This document shows, piece after piece, positions 52,942 through 61,481 of a stretch of DNA of 64,000 bases. This stretch comes from Paratrimastix pyriformis. Lineage: Eukaryota; Preaxostyla; Paratrimastigidae. The notes under the pieces are model-generated. The model ran no database searches, had not been told where the DNA came from, and saw only the letters and a list, made by a program, of their open reading frames with translations. Both the position numbers and the translations under genes were made by a program. The first letter of the stretch is position 1. Each line of letters opens with the position of its first letter. Location: positions 327,501 through 391,500 of the forward strand of contig JAPMOS010000028.1 in assembly GCA_027972325.1 (NCBI GenBank). The letters are read 5' to 3'.

Positions 52942-55900
52942 CTGGATGATGATAATGACTGGATGATGATGATGATGATAATGACTGGATGATGATGATG
53001 ACTGGATGATGATGATGATGCTTGATGACGACGATGATGATGAGGAGGAGGAGCATGCAGGCCTTGAGGATCCAGTCCTCCATGGTGCCCTCCATGGGCC
53101 GCTCGATGAAGATCATCTGCACGGGGACCGAGGCGGGGGCCAGGTTCCGATGGGGTCAGATGAGAGGCAGATAGGAGGGGGCGCCAGCCCACGCCATCCA
53201 TCGACCCCAGCCCAGCCAAGCAGCAGAGGCTCACCACCACGTCCCCATCTCATCCAGCGCGACCCCTCCCCCTCCCTCTGGCCCGCTCCACCCAGGGCGA
53301 GGGGGACCTCGGTCGGGACGTCGACGAAGAGCCGCCCGAGGGGCACGATGTTGGGGTGGCTCAGCCGGATGCTCATCAGCGCCTCGGCCGTGAAGACCTG
53401 CACCGCCGCCGCCGAGGCCAGCGAGAACCGCTTCAGCAGCACCGCCGTGCCGCCCTCCACCCGCACAGCGCGCAGCTGTCCCGATGGGGGCGAGGGCAGG
53501 ACGACAGAGGGAGGGAGGATGCGGGCATGAGACCGGCGGGACGGGAGGCAGTGCGGCACATCGGGTCACCCACCCCGCTGCCCCCTCATCACCTCGATCT
53601 GAACAGCAAGACGGGCGCAGAAGAGGGGGGCCAGGAGGGGGGGGCGCGGGGAGGGTGCCTGACATGGGCCATCTCGTCGGCGACGGGGGATTGCGGGTCC
53701 AGGGGCCGCACGTCCCGGTATTGCTCCAGCCCGTGCGGATCGAAGACGCGCCGGTCGAGGAGCACCTGTCCCAGCCAAGCGGCACAGGTAGCAGTGGGGC
53801 GTATGGTCAGCCAGACACACAATCATCAGCCAGGAGAGCAGGGAGGGTGTGAGGATGCGATCCGGGTCTGCTCATCATCAGCTTGGGGGCTCTCGCCTCA
53901 ATCCGCACCTTCGCAGCGCAAGATTACCACAACTGCCATTCAATCACAACAACACACACCCCATTCTCACTCCATGCCTCCCATCCCCTCCCCCCTCCCT
54001 CCCTCCCTCCCCCTCCCTCCCCAGGGGCGCGACAGACTGCAGGCACCCCGAGGGCCAGGAGGACGTCCCTGTTGACGGGGTAGGCGGGGTTCTCGGGGAA
54101 CTCGGGCCTGAGGGCCATGGCCTGCTCGAGGGTCTGCTTCTGGATGGCCTGCTGCTCGCCCTCCTTGAACTTCTCGTTGGCCCGCTCCACGTGGGCCCGC
54201 CGGGTGGCCTCGTCCGAGAACTGAAAAAAGGGGTATATACACACGCATGACACACATGCAGTGAATGGCGATTGAGCCACTTTCCTGCTCTCGCCATCCC
54301 GCCCCTCCGCCCCTCCATCCCGCCCGTCTGCATAACTGGTCTGCCCGCCCGCCTGCCCGTCGGCCAAGCTGGTCTGTCGGGCCAGACCTCAGCCTTGAGG
54401 CGCTTGTACTCGAGGAGCTGGGCCTGGTACTGCTGCACCAGCTGGGTGACCCGCTCCGCCAGTGGTTCGGCCGCGCCCACGCCGGGCCGGGGGGAGGTTG
54501 CGGGCAGGGCCGGCAGGGCGGCGGCGCCCATCACACGCCGGATCTGAACACGCCGACAGGGGGGAGGAGATGTGAGGGCGGTACGTAGAGGGATGGAGGG
54601 TGGATACATCACACGCCGGATCTGAACACGCCCGCAGGGGGGAGGATGGTGGAGGGATGGAGGGTGGATACGTCACACGCCGGATCTGAACACGCCCGCA
54701 GGGGGGAGGATGGTGGAGGGATGGAGGATGGATACGTCACACGCCGGATCTGAACACGTCCGCAAGGGCGAGGCAATGTGAGGGTGGTACGTAGAGGGAT
54801 GGAGGGATAGGGGAGAGGGATGGGGATACATGCCTGCTGCATACATGGTGACGCATGAATGGGGTGATGCATGCACGGGGGTGATGCATGCACGGGGGTG
54901 ACGCATACACGGAGGTGGATGTATGCATGTGGAGATGTATGCATTGTGGACAGGCACGCACAGGGACGGGCCTTGGCCATGTCGGTGTTGAGGGCGCTGC
55001 AGTGGGCGAGGAATGCCGCCCGGACGGGCTCCGAGGCCACGTCGAGGGGCCCCTGGCCGGCCGGGTTGCGGTGCATCAGGGGCGCCCCCTGGTTGATGTA
55101 CATCAGGAAGATGGTCGCGTCGCCCAGCCTGCAGAGGACGAGAGGGCGGGGGGGTGATGGCCATCAGGAAGGGAAGATGGTCGCCCGTCCAGCAATCACG
55201 AACGGAATCCGGGAGCGGGGCGGGCGAAGAAGGAGAAGGAGAAGAAGAAGGAGAAGGAAAAGAAGAAGAAGGAGAAGGAGAAGAAGAAGAAGAAGAAGAA
55301 GAAGAAGAAGAAGAAGAAGAAGGAGGAGGAGAAGGAGGAGAAGGAGGAGAAGGAGAAGGAGAAGAAGGAGAAGGAGGAGGAGGAGAAGAAGAAGAAGAAG
55401 AAGAAGAAGAAGAAGAAGAAGAAGAAGAAGGTGAAGGTGGGCCGAGTGGCGATGACCCGTCATGATCGGCATATCTTCTGCGGGGGCCAGGCGGGGGATG
55501 GAGGTCAACCGTAGTGGATGGGGGGACCGACCGTGCTGCCAGGTGGAGGGGCGTCTCGCCCTGGGCGTCCTCGGCACTGATGGCCGACAGGACCTGCTGG
55601 GCCGAGTAGCCCGGCCGGCCTAATCAGATGGATGGGTGGGCGTTGGTGGGCAGGACAAGCATAGGGTGGCGGCGCCAAAAATTGATTTCCATTTTCAAAA
55701 TGAAATGATGATGGTGCCGATGCCACGTCAACGTCTCGACAAGGAACGCGGAAACTGGGAGACGAGAAACACACACTCGGGCGAAGTGCCATCACGAAGC
55801 GATCACACAGATCAACCCGAGGGACGCGTGGGATGCCGACCCTGGTCGAAGAGCACCCGCAGGCAGCCCACGGCACCGCACCGGCAGGCCGCATGCAGCA

Positions 55901-58900
55901 CGTTCTCCCCGCGGCTGCTGCGCTGCTCGGGGTTGGCGCCCATCCGCAGCAGCCACGAGACCAGCTGCCCAGGGACGCGGGTGGTGTCGAGGTCGCGGGG
56001 GACGTGGGTGTGGGAGGGGATACAGAAAGGGCGGTGTGAAGGCGCGATGGTGGGGGTGGGGACGGGGGATGGGGCGGGGACGGGGCGGGGCCGGCCTGAC
56101 CTGGTCGCGGTTGGTCTCGAAGGCGAGCATGAGGGGCGACTTGCCCTGGCCGTCCTCGGCCCCCCAGAGGGACCCCAGCTCGACCTGGGTGCCCAGCCGG
56201 GCCCCAACCGCCTCCGAGGCGTCCACCTCAGAGAGGCCCTGCGGATGAGTGGCGGATGGGTGGATGAGGGGTGTGTGCCAGTCCAGAGAGGGAGAAATAA
56301 CGGGGCAGAATGTGGTGTGTGTGTGGGGGGGGAAGCTGGAGGCATGGGGCAGCGGCGACGCAGACCGCAAGCGGGTCACGCACGAGGTAGCCCTCGGTGG
56401 GGTGTCTACGGGGGAGGGATGGAGAGAGGGAGGGGGTGGGCAGGGTGGACGGATGGGGTGAGTGGGTGAGGAGGCTCGTGGTGATGGGTCAGAAGACCGC
56501 ATGACCATCACGTCCCGTCCCCCCCGCGCATTTCACCATCATCCCCACCAAGAGCCGGCGGGGGCCCCGGACCTTGGCTGGAGGTTTGCCTCGAGCAGCT
56601 CAGCCAGCAGCCTGAGCTCGCTGAGGTGGTTGTGCCGCACGCAGCGGTGGACCAGGTTGGCCCTGTTGGGGTCTTTGATCAGCAGCAGCTCGCGCAGGGT
56701 CGGCGGGGGCAGGTGGGCGAAGGCCAGGGCCGTCAGCCGGATGGGGAAGGGCAGCGGGGCCGGGTCGGCAGGTTGGGGGGCCGCGGGCGGTGGGGTGGGC
56801 AGGGGCCGCTTCTCCCCCAGTTTGGAGGGTGAGGAGGACAGGGCCGGGGCGGGGCTGGGGCTGGGGCTGGGGCTGGGCGGGGGGGCCGGCTCGGGGTTCG
56901 GGAAGAGCAGCAGGTGCAGGGCGGTCGTGGCCGGGTCGGTCGGGCTCAGCGGGATCATGGCCCAGTCTGGGCGGGGTCGGTGAAACGGGAAGGTGAAGGC
57001 GACCGGACCCCCGGCCAGCCAACGGGTGAGCATCGACACGACATGGTGGCATCTCCCGCATTCCCACCGACTATCGCCCGCAGATCGCCCTACCCCTTGA
57101 CCTCATCGCCTACACCATCACCAATCGCCCGCAGATCGCCCGCAGATCGCCCATCATCCATCGCCTCATCACCCATCACCTCATCACCCATCACCATCGC
57201 CCATCACCCTCATCACCCATCTGCATTCAGCGCATGCGGACCGGGTTTGAACCTGAGAATGAGCGCCGCGGCACCGGCGACGGTGCCCTGGGCGGCCAGG
57301 TGGAGCGGGCTGCGGCCCTGCCGGTCGGGGCTGGGCGGGATGTGCTCCCGCTGGACCAGGATCCGCAGGCACAGCAGCCGGTTCTCGATGATGGCAACGT
57401 GCAGCGGCGCGTAGCCCGCCTGCAAGCAGCGAGGGGGTGCGTGATGCGCGTGTGTGTGTGGGGACCGAGCGAAGGGATCGAAAGGCCGACAAGGGAGGGA
57501 TCTCAACAATGGGCGAGGGGTGTGGGGACGCGGCCGGGGAGGCAGTGAGGGATCGAAGGGAAACGAAAAGAAAAAAGAAGGCGGGGGCAAGGCGGGGGCA
57601 AGGCGGGGGGCAAGGCGGGGGCAAGGCGGGGGCAAGGCGGGGGGCAAGGCGGGGGCAGGAGTTGCGTCGCAATGTCCCCCTCTGAAATGGAGGACAACCC
57701 CCCCCCCCCCCCCCCCACCCCCCCCCACCCCCACCCCCACCCCCACCCCCACCCCCACCCCCACCCCACCCCCTTGGGTAGGGCGGTGTGGGAAGGAATA
57801 CCGCCAAAAATGAATTGGGCGAGTGTATGGGGTGGGCGGGACCTTGTTGGTCAGGGCCACGTCGATGCCCGGGAAGGAGAGCAGGAAGTTGAGCATCACC
57901 GCGTCGTTGGCGCGCACCGCCAGGTGAAGCAGCGAGTCCCCGTTCTGCGGCGTCGGGAGGGATGGTGGAGGATCGTGGAGTTTGCGAAGGAGGAATGTCA
58001 AAGGGAATCGGATCGGGATGGGGAAGGGCGGGGGGGGGGGGGGGGGGGGATTGGCCACTGAGGAGGAGCGGACGGTGTCCGTGTGGTTGATGTTGACCCC
58101 AGGGTGGCCAGGCAGCGCAGGGTCGACCGGCAGGGCAGCTGCTTCTGGGACTGCTCAGGGAGGGCCGCTGGGACGCCGAGTGGGTGCGTGTGCAGATGCT
58201 GAGAGGGAGAGCACCACACACACACACCCCTCCTCCTCCTCCTCCCCCCCCCCCCCCCCCCCCCCCCTCAAGGCAGCAGCGTCGGGGAAACCAGATTCCA
58301 GCGGGCGCGGACCAGCCTCCTGCCCGAGTGGGCCCCTGGTGGCCCCCGCCGCCGCCCCGCCGATGGCGATGGGGTTCTCGGTGACGGCCATCTTCTGGGC
58401 CGCGGCTGCGGCGGCTGTGGCGGCTGTGGCCAACTCGGGGCTGGCGTTGGACCCGTGGGGGGACGGCGCCGTGGCCCGGCGGATGGTGCCTGGGGTGGGG
58501 TGGCGGCCCGGCGGGCCGGACCCCTTGCGGAGGGCCAGCTGCTGGGTGGCACACGTGAAGAAAGGCGTCTCCTCACGCCCGTTCAGCGGGTCCAGGGGCA
58601 CGCCCAGGTGGCGCAGATACGAGAGAATCTATAGGCCCGAGGGGCAGGAGAGACGGAATCGGTGAGGCAGGCTCATCCACCAACCAGAGCCCCCTGTGGT
58701 AGAGAGCTCCCATGTGGCCCAGAGCCCCCCCTGTGGTCCAGAGCCCCTTGGTCCAGGCTCCTCCGCTGCGGGGAACAGACTCGCTTTGGGGTTTTACGGA
58801 TTCGGCGCTCCTCGGCGCTTTCGGCTGGGCCAGGCGGCGCGGCCGACGGCGAGGCCGCGCTGACCGGATTGCTGTTGGCCCAGGTGCCCGTGGGCATGAA

Positions 58901-59708
58901 CGGGATCCACCAGTCCCTCCCCTGGGCGTAGCCGCTCATGGGTAACGGACACGAGCAGAGCACGTGCAAGGGCGTGTTTTGGTATGGCGTTCGATCGCGC
59001 TGGGTCAGGATGGTCTCCAGAACCTTCATCGCCTCGCGCGGGAGAGGCTCCGTTCCCCCGGGGAGAGGTGGGCCGGGCCGGAGTGCCTCCACGAGCTGCT
59101 CGGCCAGGTCAGTGGAGATCCGGTAGGGGAGGAAGGCCAAGTGGAAGGCATTCCGCCCAACGGCATCGCGGGTCTCGAGGAGATCCTGCCGGCGTGCGTG
59201 TTTGGTGAGCATGTACCCCAGCAGGGGAAACTAAGTGAATCAAACGGATGTGGCCATCTTGGTGACCGGGATGGATCAGACAGTATTGCCAAGGGAAAAG
59301 AGAATCGAATATTGGAAGGGAATCGCCCCGTTGGTGTCGGGAATAAACATCAGCGGGGGGCAGGACTCAATCAACTTGGTGGCGGCTCCGAGGTTCGAAG
59401 CCAGACTGGCATCGTGAAGAGCCGTCCGACCTGAACTGCTCAGGGCTCTTGGATTCAATTCGGGCTGTTGGAGCAAAAATTCAACCAGCCCAATCGAATA
59501 GGGATCGGTTCGCCCCGCGAAATAATGGAGTGGGAGAATATCCTTGACTAATGGGTAGCTGTGGTATTTGTAAAGATACGAGCGAATCTGTTTGCGATCA
59601 GAGGTGGCCATTGACGGAAATCTGCCAGACTTTGGCATCATTATCTCGAAGGAACTCGATTTGTTCCTGAGGGTTCAAATCTGCAATCTTTGATAGATTA
59701 AACCCCAT
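48016..59708 (-). CDS. Ankyrin-repeat / degenerate protein kinase / HECT E3 ubiquitin ligase, giant multi-exon gene
   Basis: Exon 1 from ATG 59708 ('MGFNLSKIADLNPQEQIEFL') joins through a 43-nt GTCTGG intron to ankyrin repeats. Those visible include 'SSSGRTALHDASLASNLGAA' (about 59400), 'QNGDSLLHLAVRANDAVMLN' (57900), 'AGYAPLHVAIIENRLLCLRI' (57380), 'GENVLHAACRCGAVGCLRVL' (55880) and 'AQGETPLHLAARS' (55540). Helical segments follow (54050-54530). A kinase-like domain runs 53.56-50.98 kb: 'TAVLLKRF', 'EALMSIRLSHPNIVPLG', 'GFIHGDLQPTNIYVTHDE', 'LCLAPEVL', 'RSDIYSLGAILYRL', 'DPDPENRPTA'; I find no DFG triad. The HECT domain ends the protein: 'GIDAGGLRSEAFDLFF' (50.3), 'VEDYGFDFGMAGG', and 'RLPLAHTCFWAID' (48.25) with the catalytic Cys, ending 'LGSQGFGFA'. 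Long introns carry satellites. I treat it as one gene because no stop or start separates the parts. Confidence 0.78.
49981..50130 (-). repeat. Intronic GGA (homopurine) repeat
   Basis: About fifty GGA units with one interruption near 50091, within an intron between HECT exons. In the sense strand it is TCC. Poly-Glu and poly-Gly frames here are artefacts. Confidence 0.95.
51781..51975 (-). repeat. Triplicated exon end plus 5' splice site in the kinase-like region
   Basis: GACCGAGCGCGGG(T/C)CGG, the complement of the exon end, appears at about 51781, 51851 and 51957. The last two are preceded by CAGACCTCTT, which on the minus strand is AAGAG|GTCTG, a consensus donor. Between them lie TCTGCAA(CATGCAA) tandem units (51880-51945). 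Confidence 0.85.
52858..52945 (-). repeat. Intronic GAT trinucleotide repeat
   Basis: Nearly thirty GAT units, with further short GAT blocks to 53045, inside an intron just before the catalytic-loop exon of the kinase-like domain. Confidence 0.95.
54532..54762 (-). repeat. Quadruplicated 3' splice site plus exon start
   Basis: CACACGCCGGATCTGAACAC occurs at 54532, 54610, 54674 and 54738 (periods 78, 64, 64). On the minus strand this is GTGTTCAG|ATCCGGCGTGTG, that is, an acceptor plus the first codons of the exon 'IRRVMGAAALPALP'. The 54532 copy is continuous with that exon. Confidence 0.9.
55217..55434 (-). repeat. Intronic homopurine GAA/GGA repeat, about 220 bp
   Basis: GAA, GAG and GGA triplets in runs on the plus strand, giving a homopyrimidine tract in the sense strand of the ankyrin-HECT gene. 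Poly-Leu and poly-Glu/Arg frames over it are not proteins. Confidence 0.95.
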
Positions 59709-60041
59709 AAGTGCGAGGCAAGAGCAACAGCTCCCCGTTTTTCCTCAAAAAAGGACACCCTCGCAGCAAGAAAAACTCTTGCTGGCGAGAACAATCAGAG
59801 TAACCCAATAGGTCAAGTTTACTCATCCGGGAGACAGCAGCCGCTGCGCAGCCCGCTCCTGTGGAGCCCGAGGCTTTTTTCCCCACTCTCCGGATTCTTC
59901 CTTTTGGTTCTCATGGATAAGCTCTTCTTCGGGCAGCCGATCCAGGACCTGAGACTCTCAACCCCGGTCGAGTCCCCCCAGTCCGTTTTTTTTTTTTTTT
60001 GTTCCGGCTTGCTCAAGGCTTTCTAGTTCGTTTATTTAGAG
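59709..60041. promoter_or_regulatory. Divergent upstream region of the HECT and third MPHHG genes
   Basis: 333 bp between divergent ATGs, with a T-tract at about 59986-60000. Short frames exist on both strands but none has support. It probably holds both promoters. Confidence 0.4.
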
Positions 60042-61364
60042 ATGCCACACCACGGTCGGTTGTTAATATTTCCTTTTTGTTGGTTGTCATGTTTTGACCA
60101 GGAGGAGGCGGCGGCGGTGGAGGGCACCATGGCGGCGGCGGCGGCGGCGGCGGCGGAAGCAGGAGCCACTCTTCTTCCCATTCCTCTTCTTCGAACCATC
60201 ATACGTCAAGCTCGACTCACACGTTTTCCCATTCGACGACTTCCCACCCCTCTACCTCCTACCATCCATCAAGTACCCCTTCTCACTCAACATCCTACCG
60301 GCCTTCCACCTCCAGTTATAGTTCCACAAGTGGTTTCACTTCAGCAGCTTTATACCCAAACGCCACCGCCACTCCGCCGGACACCACTCCATCCCCGGGA
60401 ACAGAGACGGCGATTGTTCCAGGTCCAGAGACGGTGGTTGCTCCAGGTCCAGCGACGACGGCTCCCACAGACCCAGAATATCTGTGCGGAGATCAAGAGC
60501 ATTGTGTTCTGGGGTGTTACTGGAGCATTGTCGCTGGCACGGTCGGTCGACTTCACCCTGGCGATCCCGGCTGGAACCCTGGATCTTGAGCCTGGCCAAA
60601 TGCAGCTGGTCACGTACGACCCCAAGGAGGCCGCGGGCTACTCGATCATGGGGGCCGAGGGGACCACCATCTACAAGTTTACTGACCGGCCGACCGCCAC
60701 CGGGATGTGCCCCAACTCCACAGACAGCTTCCCGTTCGATCTTATGCAGGATGCATACGAGTTCTACGGGTATCAGCTCTCGGTGGGCACCAAGGTGCGC
60801 TTCTCATGGGCCTTCGAGTGCAGCCTGTATTTCGACGTCTACCTGGGTGAGGATTCCATGTGGAACGACCGGGGGAGCACTGGCGCAGGTCAGATCACCG
60901 TGCAAAAGGATGGCGAGTACATCTTCCAGGTCCGTTGTCGGGTCCGTTGGCATGCTGACCCCAGGGCGGATATCCCTGTAGGTTGAGAACTCCTACCGCC
61001 GTTGCAATCAGAACAGCGGCACGGTCACCCTGTCCATCAGCCGTCCCCTCTACGACACCGCTGGGGCCGTGGAGGTATTCCAAACATCGGTCATGGGCTC
61101 CGGTGGCAATAGCCCCTCGTACTTCCTGGTGATACCACCCGAGACTCCCTGCACACCCAAGGTCAGTTTGTGCTCTTTTGCCGACATTCTTTCCCATTGG
61201 CCAACCTCGGGCGTCCCTCTTCTCCCCGACAGTACTGCAAGGAGACCGTGCAGTTCACCTACTTTGCCTATGGCTGGCTCTGGGGCTCCATCGCGGCATT
61301 CATTGTCACAGGGATCGTGGCGGTCGGGGTCCTGTTTTGCATGGGGTTTTGGATCTACTGTTAA
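60042..61364 (+). CDS. MPHHG membrane protein, diverged copy 3
   Basis: The first exon is again 'MPHHG' with a split Gly codon (60042-60054, intron 60055-60101). A long Gly/His run follows, then a Ser/Thr/His/Pro-rich, mucin-like stretch ('SSTHTFSHSTTSHPSTSYHP' and on). The frame then changes near 60430-60490 (an unresolved intron) into a hydrophobic segment and the ectodomain: 'GTLDLEPGQMQLVTYDP', 'SIMGAEGTTIYKFTDRP', 'CSLYFDVYLGED' and 'TVQKDGEYIFQ'. Introns 60930-60981 and 61162-61232 fall at the same places as in copy 2. The last exon has 'WLWGSIAAFIVTGIVAVGVL' and ends 'FCMGFWIYC'. Compared with copy 2 the leader is much longer and likely O-glycosylated if outside the cell (inference). 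Confidence 0.68.
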
Positions 61365-61481
61365 TAATATTTATATCTGTAACATGGAACATCAGCTCGC
61401 TCCCCGGGGGACCTTCATTCCTGCACCAGATCGGCATCTCCTCTGGTACGCTTCCCTCCCTCCAACCGTTTTTTTTGGGCG

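Noticed and set aside
55154-55577. Poly-Leu, poly-Arg and poly-Glu frames
   Set aside because: Products of the GAA/GGA tract in an intron of the ankyrin-HECT gene.
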